Source of the DNA: Hypericum androsaemum
Lineage: Eukaryota > Streptophyta > Magnoliopsida > Malpighiales > Hypericaceae
NCBI GenBank assembly: GCA_963995505.1
Contig: OZ023198.1
Coordinates: 10,035,141 to 10,099,140 of the forward strand
Direction: 5' to 3'
DNA length: 64,000 bases
Shown here one piece after another: positions 25,691 through 37,006 of the stretch. The translations under genes were made by a program, and so were the position numbers. The notes under the pieces were generated by a model. The model searched no databases. It was given only the letters and a program-made list of their open reading frames with translations, and had not been told where the DNA came from. Numbering within the stretch: position 1 is the stretch's first letter; each line of letters starts with the position of its first letter.

Positions 25691-26744
25691 GTTAAATTAG
25701 TGTATAACTTATGAACCAATAAGAAGATACTTACAATAGTATCGATAGGGAACACAATGCGATCAATAGGTTGGTTTGTATTATGCAAACGTCTTCCAAG
25801 AAAGAGTGCATACGCACCCACAATTCTCGAAGAAACCCATTGCCTTTCCTGCAGGGTTTGAAAGTCTTTGCGCATCAAATGCTCACAATGGTCAAAACCC
25901 AGTTGCTCACCACTGACAAAAAAAACCTACATTGTCAGAACAATGTTGTGCAAAAGGTAACTAATGAATAATATAAGAGTTACGGTATTTCTGTTACTTT
26001 AGTTGTGTCGTTTGCATATTTGAAAAGAATATTCTTCTGGGCACCGGTCAAAGACTTAAAACAAGACTTTGCAGCCTCCACCTTCTCAACTGTTATGGAA
26101 AAATCACGAGTGAATTATCTCGGTGGCGCATTGACGAAATTGCTACCTCCAATAATCTGAAAATCATCATCATCATCCGCCATTACTATCGGCTTCTTGC
26201 CCCTTTTTGGTGCCAGAATTTTCTTACTCTTCTTAAGGGTAGAGTCCGTATATGGAGTCCTGAGAGCGTAGCTGGCTTTCGTCTTTCTCTTATCATCAAC
26301 CACTTTAGTGTCTGCCTTATTAGGCAACACTATTGTTTCTGGTTCACGGACTGTGCTGTGAACATCCTCCATAACAGACGGAACGTTTGAACCATCGACC
26401 AGACCAGCTGCAAAGGCGGAAGCTTCATCATAGAAAATTGTATCACATGTCGAAGGGCTCGATATGTTGGCCACCTCACATGCATTTTTTGTCGTACTTC
26501 GTATGATGGTCCACTTATCATCAGGATCAATATCCTCTCTACGCCCCTCATTAGGACTATTCTTATTCACATTGCCTTTATCCTCATCCTCGCCGCCCTT
26601 ATCCTCTTGGATCGGATCCTCTTCCTCTTTGCCCAACTCCACTTTATCCTCATCCACCTCATGATTTCCCAAATCCTCGTCCTCATTGCCCAACTCTACT
26701 TCCTCCTCATTGCCCAACTCCTGTCACACAACAAAGGGTATGAT

Positions 26745-26884
26745 ACCAGCATCAATGGACATCCAAACCAATATAACATGAAATGCAAACCAATATCACC
26801 TTGAATACAAACCAGTATTATTTCAAATCGAAAACAATATCAATGGATACGCAAACCAATATCATTTCATATGCACAACAATAT
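26745..26884 (-). repeat. 22-bp tandem repeat, tract 6 (left of Athila)
   Basis: Minus-strand units lie upstream of the acidic-linker block of the protease gene. The tract is interrupted at 26885 by the Athila LTR and resumes near 34447. Confidence 0.8.
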
Positions 26885-28343
26885 TGATGAGTGTGGAAAC
26901 ACTCATCTTTTGTGTTTATTTTAGAGTAGATTTACCGTTGTTTCTATTGCTTTTTGTTTGTTCTTCATTGTCGTAATGTCATTTATCGTGCATTGTTTGT
27001 TTTAGTGTAGTCTTATGTTTTTGTTGTGTTTTCTTCATGCTAGGAGATTTGGTGAGGTAAAGTGGAGGAAGTGAAGCCACCTTGGGTCATCGTATGCGAT
27101 TTGATTTGCCGGGAGGAAGGACGCTTAATCGAGACCTCGAAGACGTGGGCGAGGTGGACCTCTTGCGACTCCAATGCTGATAACTTTCTCATCCGAAGTC
27201 CGATGGAGACGAGTGAGATGGCTCTGGAAAGAAGACATACGGGGCTACAACTTTGTCTCTAATGGTCTTCTTCAAATTCGGAGTCTAAGAGGGGAGAACG
27301 CTGGATTCAATGTCGTGGTCCAATTCTGTCAAGATTTCATCACAAGTGGGCCGAATTTGAAGACTTGTTTTGGGCCCATTTTGGGCTTTAATTGTAATTT
27401 CGTGGCTGAGACATTTTGGGGGGAAAAATCTTGTATAAAAGCCTTTGCTTGGCTTTTCTTTAGAGACATTAGATATTTTGGTAACAACTCTCCATTAACT
27501 CTGAGATTTGGAAGAAAACTTGGTGAACCTTGGAAAGGATTTTGTAAGAAAACGTGAAGGAAGAAGGAAGGAGGATATTGAGGAAGCTTTGAAGATCATC
27601 TTGAGCTTTCTCTTACTCCCTCTTTTGTTCATGTTTTGCTTGCATAGTTTAATGAATATGTTGAGCTATTTCTTGGATATGTGTTAGTAGTTGATTAGTG
27701 GGTTGGGTGCCTTGACATCTATTTAGCCTATAGTTTAGGGGGTTTAAATGCTTAGGATTATGTTCTAGTTTTGGAGCTTAAAGCTTAGTTTTGGTTGATC
27801 ACCTTGACTATGAGTTGTTTAATGCTAATCGCCGAGAGGGGTTAGGATTAATGGACCTTTGGACTAGTTGACTAGTTGTCTTTTGATGAGAGATCTCATT
27901 AGGTGATTGGTTGTCCTTGGAGTGGAGATTATATTTGGTTGTTAGTTAGGTTAGGTGGCTATTTTGTGGCGAAGGCGCATTTAGTTCATCTGGGCCTAGT
28001 AAATGATCATTTTAGACTAATTTATGGCGAGAGCATAGATTAGTTGCCTTAGAAACACTCGGATCATAACACGAACTTAGTAAACCTCTTGAATTATTTG
28101 GTCATTTAGTTTGTCATTGGTTCCTTGCCCACTCTTATTTTATTTGTAAAATCATCTTATTTAGTAGTAGTGTTATTTCGACTAATAGATTGTGTGTTTA
28201 GACTTGACAAAACCTTCTCATTTAGTCCTAGACTAGTGGTGAAGTCGAGTTTGCAGCCTAGAACTTAGTCCTTGTGGGACGACATTCCCTTACTTACTCT
28301 ATATTGCGAGAGGGGTGAAAAAAAAACAAAATCCCTACTATCA
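26885..28343 (+). repeat. 5' LTR of the Athila element
   Basis: About 1459 bp. It opens with TGATGAGTG, whose continuation TGGAAACACTCATC forms a terminal hairpin (GATGAGTG/CACTCATC). It ends in CA two bases before the primer-binding site. A TATA-like TGTATAAAAG lies near 27432. No protein gene is supported inside. Confidence 0.75.
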
Positions 28344-28345
28344 AT

Positions 28346-28365
28346 TGGCGCTGTTGCCAGGGACT
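28346..28365 (+). other. Primer-binding site, tRNA-Asp type
   Basis: TGGCGCTGTTGCCAGGGACT is close to the reverse complement of the 3' end of plant tRNA-Asp (TGGCGCCGTTGCCGGGGA), with two mismatches in the first 18 bases. tRNA-Asp priming is usual for Athila-type elements. It follows the LTR end directly. Confidence 0.75.
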
Positions 28366-28477
28366 TAGTGATAGACGCTTAATTTGGCTTACGAACTTGG
28401 ATTAGGATATTTATTTTGTTTACTCGGTTACTTAGTGCATTTGTTGCTTGTCTTGCAAGGTATTAGATTGTCGCATG

Positions 28478-29783
28478 CCCTTAACTCGCTCCACCAACAA
28501 TTTGCCTGCGGAAATCGAAGTGGACATTGGATATTTAGAAAGGACATTGCGACAAGAAAGAAGAATTCAAGCAAGGATGAACCAACACGCTCACCAAAGG
28601 GATGAGGCGCAAGGAGAAGTGCAAGAAGATGCGCAAGGAGATGGAGCTCCACGAAGGACTCTCATGGATTATGGTAGGCCTACCTCAAAGGCCTACTATA
28701 GAGGCTAACAACTTCGAGATCAAGCCAGCCGTGATTCACATGCTTCAAGCTTCACTCCAATTCAATGGATTACCAAGTGAAGACCCCAACGATCATATTG
28801 CTAACTTCATGGAGATAGCCGATACTTTCAAGTATAATGGAACTTCCGATGATGCCGTGAAGCTTAGGTTGTTTCCATTTACTTTGAAGGACAAGGCTAA
28901 GCTTTGGTACAAGCAATTGGTCGGGACATCAATAACCACATGGGAGGAGTTAGCTAATGCCTTCCTTGACAAGTATTTTCCCTTCTTAAAGACAAATAGA
29001 CTCGTGAAGGAGATTAACAACTTTCAACAATTTGAGAATGAGTCTTTGAGTGAAGCTTAAGAGAGATTCAAGGGATTGCAAAGGGGTTGCCCACACCATA
29101 ACTTGACAGAGGAGTCTTTGCTCCAAACGTTTTACTTTAGTCTTGGACCATCTACGAGGGGTACGGTTGATGCTGCCTCTAACGGATCCTTTTTGAGAAA
29201 GGAGAGGGATGACGCCTACCACATCTTGGAGGAGTTGGCGGCTACAAATATTTTAATGGCAAATGAGAGAACAAGGCAACCCAACAGGGAGCAAAAAGGA
29301 GTGATTGATCTTGATGTTGCCTCCTCCATTCAAGCTCAATTAGCATTATTGACGAAAAAGGTGAATGATTTAAGCTTGAACAAAGTCAATACGGTAGCCG
29401 TGCAAACAACTTGTGAGGTTTGTGGTAATGTTGGTCATGAGATGAACCAGTGTGCAATGATGAACTCCAACATGGAGCAAGTGAATTTTGTTGGTGGCCA
29501 AGGGCAAGGAGCAAATCGGATGGGAAACAACCCGTACTCTTCTACTTACAATCTCGGGTGGAGAAATCACCCAAACTTTTCTTGGAAAGGAGGGAATAAT
29601 GAAGATAATATGGCGATTGTCTCAGATAAAGGACCTCCTCTACGTATTCCGTATCAAGGGCCACCTCTGGGTTTTCAACCACGTGCTTTCTTGGGGGATA
29701 GAATGGGAGCTATGGAGGAGAAATTTGAGAAGATGGACAAGTTTATGCAAGAAGTTGGTGGGGTAGTTAGCCAACAAAGATAA
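28478..29783 (+). pseudogene. Athila gag region, broken
   Basis: The reading frame starts near ATG 28478 (MPLTRSTNNL), changes frame near 28600-28700, and has a stop at 29058-29060. It then continues to a stop at 29781-29783. It encodes a retrotransposon gag domain ([12 protein letters not shown]) and one zinc knuckle, CEVCGNVGHEMNQC (CX2CX4HX4C). The breaks show the element is not autonomous. Confidence 0.8.
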
Positions 29784-29858
29784 ATTCTGACAGCCATAAA
29801 TCAACAAGGAGCAAGGCAGAATAATTTAGAACAAATCCTCAAGGGTCAAGCAACCGCC

Positions 29859-32800
29859 ATGCACAATATGGAGATGCAACTTGGGGAAATCGCAAAGGCA
29901 AGTGCCCATAGAGAGTCTGGTTCTCTTCCAAGCTCAACGGAAGCAAACCCTCGAGGAAATGTGAATGCAATTTCCTTGAGAAGCGGAAAGGAAATATCTT
30001 CTCAAGAGATCAATCGAAAGGGCAAGGAAGACAATGTGGAGGCCAATGATGAAGAAATGAATGAAGAAAACAAAGAAAAGGCGGAGAAAGAGAAACGTCC
30101 GCATATTGAGATTGATGAAGAAGAAGTGTATGTGCCACCACCACCAAAGACCCCCTCTCTACCCTATCCTCAAAGGGTTAAGAGGAAGAATGGGATGGAC
30201 GAGAAATTTCTTCGGTTTATGGAGAAAATGAAAAATATCCAAATTAGTGTCTCTTTTCTGGAGATGTTGGACCAAGTTCCCCACTACACCAAATTTTTGA
30301 AGGAACTCGTCACAAAGAAAAGGAAGTGGGACGATGGAGAGACGGTAGCCCTCACAGCAAAATGTAGCTCTCTCATCTCAAAGGATCTCCCGACAAAGTT
30401 ACAAGACCCGGAGAGTTTCACTATTCCTTGTTTTATTGGTGATGTTGAATTTTCCAGATGTTTATGTGATTTAGGCGCTAATATTAACTTGATGCCTTTG
30501 TCTATTTTTAGGAAACTTGGTTTGTGTGAGGTGAAAGCAACTTCTATGCTTCTCCAGTTGGCCGACCAAACTATAAAGAAGCCATTCGGGGTTGTTGAGG
30601 ACGTCTTAGTGAAGATTGACAGATTCATCTTTCCCGTGGACTTTGTGGTGCTGAATTTTGTTGAGGACAAGAGTTGTCCATTAATTCTTGGCAGACCCTT
30701 CCTTAACATGGCACGTGCCTTGGTGGACGTTCATGATAGAAGATTGGTTCTCCAGATAGGGGATGAAAAAGTAGAATTCAAGATGTCTAATTTGATGCGT
30801 CACCCTCTTGATGAAGGCATGTGCATGATGATTGATGTGGTGGAGGAATGTGTCCTCGAGTTCGGCAAGGAGAGCATATCAAGGATTGAAGATGAGAAAG
30901 AGGGTGCGTTATATAGAGAACAAGAAGAAGAGAACATAGAAGAGTTCGAGGAAGAAGCTGATAAGAAAGTTCTCCATAAGGATTTGGTGTTTCATTTGAA
31001 GTATCGTACTCCACCTTCTATTATTAAGGCTCCATCCTTAGAGTTGAAAGAGCTACCCTCACATTTGAGATATGCATTCTTGGAAGATGGAGGGAGACTC
31101 CCTATTATCATATCCAACAAGCTTTCCATGGAGGAAGAGGAGAGAGTGCTCAAAATTGTGAACAAACGGATTAAGGCCATGGCTTGGCAAATATCCGATA
31201 TCAAGGGGATAAGTCCTGAAATTGTGATGCATCATATCCACATGGAAGAGGGAGCAAAGCCGAGGGTAGATCGGCAAAGGAGATTGAATCCCAACATGAA
31301 AGAAGTAAAAAAAGAGGTGATCAAGCTCCTCGAGGCCGGCATTATTTATCCCATATCGGATAGTGAGTGGGTAAGCCCGATCCATTGTGTCCCAAAAAAG
31401 GGAGGAATGACTGTTGTGATCAATGATGAAGGCGAGCTCATTTTCACAAGAACGGTGACCGGATGGCGGGTGTGCGTTGACTACCGAAAGTTGAATGATG
31501 CCACACGCAAGGATCATTTTCCTCTCCCATTCATTGATCAAATGTTGGAGAGAATTGCTGGGTATTCTCATTATTTCTTCTTGGATGGATACTCTGGCTA
31601 CAACCAAATTGCAATTTACCCAAGAGATCAAGAAAAGACATCTTTCACTTGTCCCTTCGGTATTTTTGCTTATCGACGTATGCCTTTTGGATTAAGTTGT
31701 GCTCCGGCAACATTCCAACGATGCATGGAGGCTATCTTTTGGGGGATGAATGAGAAGATTATGGAGATCTTCATGGATGATTTTTCGGTGTTTGGAGACT
31801 CTTTTGAAAGTTGCTTGGCTAATTTAGATAAAGTATTGGAGAGATGTGAAGAGAAGAACCTCATTCTCAATTGGGAAAAGTGCCATTTCATGGTGGATGA
31901 GGGGATCGTTCTTGGGCATAAGATCTCCCAAGCTGGTATGGAAGTTGATAGAGCCAAGACGGAAGCAATAGAGAAGATGAGAGCACCTACTTCAGTTAAA
32001 GGAGTGAGAGCCTTTCTTGGCCATGCTGGATTTTACCGAAGATTTATCAAGAATTTCTCTCTCATCACAAAGCCGCTTACCAATTTGCTAGTTAAGGAAG
32101 TACCTTTCAACTTTGATGAGCCATGTCGTCAAGCATTTGATTCTCTGAAGAAAGCTCTTGTCACAGCTCCGGTTATCTCTTCTCCGGATTGGAAGCTACC
32201 ATTTGAAATGATGTGTGACGCGAGTGATATTGCTTTGGGATGTGTGCTTGGTCAAAAGAAGGAGGGAAAGCTTTATGTCATCTACTATGCAAGTAGAGTG
32301 TTGGCGGGTGCCCAACTCAATTATACAACCACCAAGAAGGAGATTCTTGCGGTCGTGTATGCTTGTGATAAATTTCATCCATATTTGCTTGGGTCGAAGG
32401 TGATTATCTACACGGACCATGCAGCTTTAAGGTATTTATTCTCTAAACAAGATGCTAAGCCTCGACTTATGCGGTGGATTTTGTTGCTACAAGAATTTGA
32501 CTTGTCCATCAAGGATAAGAAGGGCTCAGAAAATGGTATCGCGGATCATCTCTCTCGGCTCGAGAAAAGTGACGGAATGGAGGCTCATGGCAAAATTCAA
32601 GAAGAGTTTCCGGATGAATCTTTAATGTTGGTGAATAATAGGGAGGCCCCTTGGTTTGCAGATTTTGCCAACTTCCTAGTTGGAGACATTATACCTATAG
32701 ACTTGAGTTATCCCCAACGAAAGAAATTTCTAAGGGATGTTCAACTCTATGTGTGGGATGATCCTTACCTTTTCAAGAGGTGTAGTGATGGGGTGCTTAG

Positions 32801-33780
32801 ACGGTGCATTGCTGATTGGGAAGTTGTGAATATTCTGGAGCAATGTCATAATACCCCATACTCAGGTCACTATGGAGCGACAAGAACCGCATCGCGAGTC
32901 TTTGAATGTAGATTTTATTGGCTTAATATCTTTAAGGATGCTCGTTTGTTCGTTGCTCAGTGTGATCGATGTCAAAGGACCGGGAATATCTCAAAGAGGA
33001 ATGAGATGCCACTCTCTGGAATTCTTGAAGTAGAGCTCTTTGATGTTTGGGGATTGGATTTTATGGGACCGTTCCCAACCTCTTATGGCAACAAGTACAT
33101 CTTGGTGGGAGTGGACTACATTTCTAAGTGGGTCGAAGCTTCGGCCTCACCAACAAACGATGCTAAAGTGGTTATTCGTTTCATCAAAAAGCTCTTTTCG
33201 AGATTTGGAGTGCCAAGGGCTATTATCAGCGATGGTGGTTCGCATTTTTGCAACAGACCATTTGAGATTTTATTGAAGAGGTATGGGGTCACTCACAAGG
33301 TTGCTACACCTTATCACCCCCAAACAAGTGGTCAAGTCGAGCTCTCGAATCGGGAACTCAAGAAAATCCTGGAAAAAAATGGTCGGGGGAGCAAGAAAAG
33401 ATTGGGCGAACAAGCTTGACGATGCTTTATGGGCTTATCGAACGGCATTCAAAACGCCTATCGGGATGTCGCCTTACAAGCTTGTATATGGCAAGGCGTG
33501 CCACCTTCCGGTTGAGCTTGAGCATCGTGCATTTTAGGCCATTAAGACCCTTAACTACGATTACAAAAAGGCCGGTGAACGAAGGGTGCTACAACTTGAA
33601 GAGTTGGATGAAATTCGAGACATGGCGTTCGAAAGCTCAAGACTCTACAAGGAGAGTACGAAGAAGAGACATGATGCCCATATTGTCAAGAAAGAGTTCA
33701 AGGAGGGCCAACAAGTTCTTCTCTACAATTCCCGGTTAAGACTCTTCCCGGGAAAACTCAAGTCAAAGTAGAGTGGCCCA
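29859..33780 (+). pseudogene. Athila pol polyprotein, mostly open
   Basis: The frame is open from 29859 to 33419. It shifts near 33380 into another frame that ends at a stop at 33535-33537, with remnants to 33771. Domains in order are: aspartic protease-like (about 30430-30560, with DLGAN where active enzymes usually have D-S/T-G), reverse transcriptase (about 31250-31990, active site FMDD at 31770-31781), RNase H (about 32200-32560, DASDIALG), and integrase (from about 32830, with a zinc-binding region ending CDRCQR and a core beginning [11 protein letters not shown]). It is contiguous with gag in the same frame apart from stops, as expected for a gag-pol fusion. Confidence 0.88.
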
Positions 33781-34110
33781 TTCAAAATTGCAAGGGTGTT
33801 CCCATTCGGAGCACTCGAGTTACAAAGTGGAGATGGAGGAGTTTTCAAAGTGAATGGCCAAAGGTGCAAGATTTACCTTGGTGGCGATATTAAGCGAAGG
33901 TCGGAGGTGCAATCCGTTACTTCTCCCTCCGACGCATGAAAAAGGGTAGTAAGTCAAGCTAATGACTTAAAATTAGCACGTTTCGTATGTTTATTTCTTG
34001 TACTTTTGTTTTCTGTATTATGAGTTTTATAACTTTACTTTTGTTTTTGATTTTTGGCATGTTACATGGCGGACTTGATTTTTGGCTAGTACTTGATTTT
34101 TGGCTCACTC

Positions 34111-34400
34111 GGCGGACGCCATAGTTCCGGCGTACGCCATATGACTTACAGGGGATTTTGTTTGTCAGGGCTTGGCGGACGCCATCTTTCCGGCGTACGC
34201 CAACCAAGTTACAGGGGGCTCGAGCATTCAGGAGTTGGCGGACGCCATGTACCTGGCGTACGCCAGGAAAGTTACAGGGGTTTTTAACGTTGGAAACATG
34301 GCGGACACCATGTCCTTGGCGTACGCCAGGTGACTTAAAGGGGGGCTGAGAATTTTGGGATGTTGGCGGACGCCATATTTCTGGCGTATGCCAGGTTTGC
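34111..34400 (+). repeat. 63-bp tandem repeat in the Athila 3' region
   Basis: Five units start at 34111, 34174, 34237, 34300 and 34365, four spaced by 63 bases and one by 65. Each contains GGCGGACGCC and the self-complementary GGCGTACGCC (diverged in the last unit), followed by ACTTACAGGGG-type sequence. Because 63 is a multiple of three, the array is open in several frames, but I see no reason to call it a gene. Tandem repeats in the 3' non-coding region are common in large gypsy elements. Confidence 0.9.
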
Positions 34401-34444
34401 CCAGCCAACATAAAACTCAAATCGAAATCCCCTCTTCCTTCCCA

Positions 34445-34570
34445 AAAACAAAATCAAATATCACTTCACAAATAAACCAATATCATTTCACAAGCAAACC
34501 AATATCATTTTCATGTGGTAATGAAAATAATTTTACATGCCAAAACAATATCAATTCAAAATAATCTAAA
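34445..34570 (-). repeat. 22-bp tandem repeat, tract 6 (right of Athila)
   Basis: The minus-strand units resume after the Athila insertion with 'aaaccaatatcatttcacaag'-type sequence, matching the tract that ends at 26884. Confidence 0.75.
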
Positions 34571-35709
34571 AAACAATTTCTAAGAAAAAGAGAGACACTC
34601 ACAAAATCATCTCCCTTGCCATCGTCCTCCTCCTTATCCTCATCACCACCTTTATCATCAACTTCTTCCTATCCTACAACCGTGCTCTCTTTCTCCGTAG
34701 TCTGTCTATCATCGATAAGAAACTTCAACATATTAATGGATTCATCTAAAGCTTTTCGCCGAGCATCTAAATTATCGCGCTCCTGGATAAGCTTGAAATG
34801 ACTTGCATAAAGCTACATTGGGTTTGGGAAAAAAACACATAATTATAACCTTTATATATAATGAATTTGTTCAAATAGACAAACAAGTTATGAAATACCT
34901 GGGTCAAAGACATATTCCGAAAATGAGCTGCACTAGTAGTGGTGCTTGAAGAAGCACGAAAAATCTTCTCGCTATTGCATGTTTTGAAATAATGCAACAA
35001 AGCATGAGCATTGCAGCCCATTTTGATGAGTTGGCTAGTTTTGAAACACTCCAAACATCTGCCTAACTCTTCATTCATCTTATTAGCCATGAATTTGCAC
35101 CAGTTATACCTTGAAACCTGGGAGAGTTTCTCAACATATAACCAGTATTTCAATGGTATGACCTCTGATGTTGGGGGCACGAGAAAAACGCCTAAGGAGT
35201 AGAGAATGTAAAGTCTAGCCCACTCATAATCACTTACACGCTTCTTGCCTTCCCTTGTCAATGCATTTTCGATATTCTTCACTCTAACATAATCTCTGTC
35301 AGATGGTGCCAAACCCAATCTGGTAGCCTCTGATATGTAGTTGTCCCTTTGGACTGGAGTCAATTTGAAATCCAGAGTGATATCCTTACTACCAAATTCA
35401 AGACCATAAATTCTTGCAACATGATCCTCGGTTAAGAAAACCTTTTGCTGGTCTCGACAGAAGTTCACAATTTCCATCATGTCAATCGCATCAGGATTAT
35501 CTACAGCCAACACACACACAAAAAAACCCAGCCATTCTTATATAACCACTTCGTCCCACCTTGGAACCCTCAGAAACTTTTTGATTCAAGTACTCGTTGA
35601 CATTGATTAATTTGGTAGGCTTGTAAAATAATACCAATTTCTGACAAGAAACACATATAACAACCTTTGTCAAGAATAAATTTCATTAGTGTAAGATAGT
35701 AACAATGCA

Positions 35710-36115
35710 CATTAAGCCCAGTCTCCGTTCAAAATTAAACCAGTATCAACTCACATTCAGACCAGTATCGATGAACATTGAAACCAGTAGAACCTCACAA
35801 CCAAGCCAATATCAAACTCACAACCAAACCAGTTTAAAATTCACATCAAAATCGATATCCACTAACACTCACAACAGTATAACCTCACATCCGAACCAAA
35901 ATCAATTAACATTCAAACCAAACCAGTATCGATTCAAAACTAAGCCAGTATCAACTCACATTCAGACTAGTATCAATGCACATTGAAACCAGTATAACAA
36001 GTATCAACTAAAATCCAAACCAATATCAATGCGAATTGAAACCAGTATAACCTCACAACCAAACCAGTATCAACTGACATCCAAACCGATATCCACTCCA
36101 TACCAAAATATCAAT
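35710..36115 (-). repeat. 22-bp tandem repeat, tract 7
   Basis: This is a long minus-strand tract, roughly eighteen units, upstream of the 35519-34767 protease block. It occupies an intron position of the minus-strand gene. Confidence 0.85.
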
Positions 36116-36269
36116 GCAAATATATAAAAATGACACAACAGAAACAATAAAAGGGACTACAACAAACATACTACAAAAAAGGGGAATTAGTACCTTTTCC
36201 TCTTCAGATTGCTTCAGATCGTCTTTCAACAATTTCTCCTCCACCTTCTGTTTCATCTTCAACTGCAAA

Positions 36270-36400
36270 TACTATATACAAACCAAAACCAATGCAAATG
36301 TAAACCAATATAACACAACATGCAAAATAATTTTGCACCACATGGTAGAAAATTATCAATACAATAGCAAACCGATAGCACACCACATGCAAATAAAATA
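36270..36400 (-). repeat. 22-bp tandem repeat, tract 8
   Basis: A short and diverged minus-strand tract lies between two Lys/Glu-rich exon-like blocks (about 36268-36190 and 36540-36430). Only a few recognisable units remain. Confidence 0.6.
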
Positions 36401-36540
36401 AAAATTCAAAACAAAAATAATGTCGAACCTTATACAAACATTGGCAAATTCAAGGTTACAAATTAGTACCTTTTTTCCTGACTTATTATCGTCTTCCTTC
36501 TGCCTTCCTTCCGCCTTCCACTTCATCTTTCCCTGTTCCT

Positions 36541-37001
36541 TTGTTGCGCTTCGAAAACAAGTAAGGGGGTAGGGCTAACGGGTGACGGATTTTGAAGAGG
36601 GCTTAATCGGGTTCCGACGATGGCTTCCTCGGCTAGATGTGGTCGGACGGCTGGCTCTACGTCGGAGAAGAGAAGAGGGCTTAATCAGCTTTCACAGATG
36701 TCGAATGGATTTTGTCACCTAAGCCGACGGCTTGCTCTTGCAGGAGAAAAGAAGAGGGCTACAGTTAATGGGGTTTTTTCAAAAAAAAATTGGAAGATGA
36801 AGAGGGCTACAGTTTTGGGAAATCGTGGGTGACAAGGATAGGAGGGGCGGGAAGCCTAGTTTGGCATTAGGATGTTAAAACCCAATAATACCCTTGTTCG
36901 ATTTGGGCCATTGGATCAGGGAAAGATTAAAATTATCAAATCTAACGGTCCTGAATCAATCCACTCTGTGCGGACATCTACTATGTAGTCCCCACTCAAT
37001 C
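36541..37001. other. Right end of the Mutator-like element
   Basis: This holds the probable promoter and 5' end of the protease gene and the right inverted end. 'gaagagggct' recurs several times between 36590 and 36810. No further gene is supported. Confidence 0.5.
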
Positions 37002-37006
37002 CAACG

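Larger units (their letters stand above)
26885..34430 (+). mobile_element. Athila-lineage Ty3/gypsy retrotransposon, 3' end missing
   Basis: The element has a 5' LTR (26885-28343), a primer-binding site, a gag-pol frame with several breaks, and a 3' non-coding region with tandem repeats. No second LTR is found before the host Mutator sequence resumes at about 34440, so the 3' end is deleted. The protease motif [12 protein letters not shown] and the reverse transcriptase motif FMDDFSVFG are typical of the Athila lineage. It sits within a 22-bp repeat tract in the protease gene. Confidence 0.88.
24696..36540 (-). pseudogene. Ulp1-like cysteine protease gene of the Mutator-like element, decayed
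   Basis: Minus-strand exon-like blocks, in coding order, are: about 36540-36430 (Lys-rich); 35519-34767, a 210-residue block with GVFLVPPTSEVIPLKYWLYVEKL typical of proteins fused to plant Ulp1 domains; 26717-26115, an acidic Glu/Asp linker; 26100-25980; 25930-25690; 25440-25270; and 25177-24696, the catalytic end. The last block shows NQHFTVFVID (catalytic His), FILDSLN (Asp) and SCGIFAC (Cys). The Cys lies in a different frame from the His and Asp, with the shift near 24935, so the enzyme is broken. An Athila element also splits the gene at 26885-34430. Ulp1 enzymes remove SUMO-like proteins; why Mutator elements carry them is unknown. Confidence 0.75.
17443..37006. mobile_element. Composite Mutator-like element carrying transposase and Ulp1 protease genes
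   Basis: The sequence at both edges, GATTAAGTGGGGAC on the left (about 17452) and GATTGAGTGGGGAC on the right when read on the minus strand (about 37000), forms short imperfect inverted ends. The homologous empty site is preserved near 45555-45575 in the second duplication unit, where 'aggtataacaa' runs straight into 'gaacgcctaattgg'. CAACG lies at both borders (17443-17447 and 37002-37006), but a clean 9-bp duplication is not visible. Inside are a FAR1-type transposase pseudogene (plus) and a Ulp1-like protease pseudogene (minus). A solo LTR and an Athila element are nested within. Without those insertions the element would be about 10 kb. Mutator elements carrying Ulp1-like genes are known in plants (the Kaonashi type in Arabidopsis); assignment to that group is inference from gene content. 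Confidence 0.75.

Noticed and set aside
28602..29060. A stand-alone gag-like host gene
   Set aside because: It lies between the primer-binding site and pol of the Athila element and is in frame with its continuation after a stop.
34093..34349. Open frames with a repeating 21-residue peptide
   Set aside because: They reflect the 63-base tandem repeat being a multiple of three. The array lies in Athila 3' non-coding DNA, with no support as a gene.
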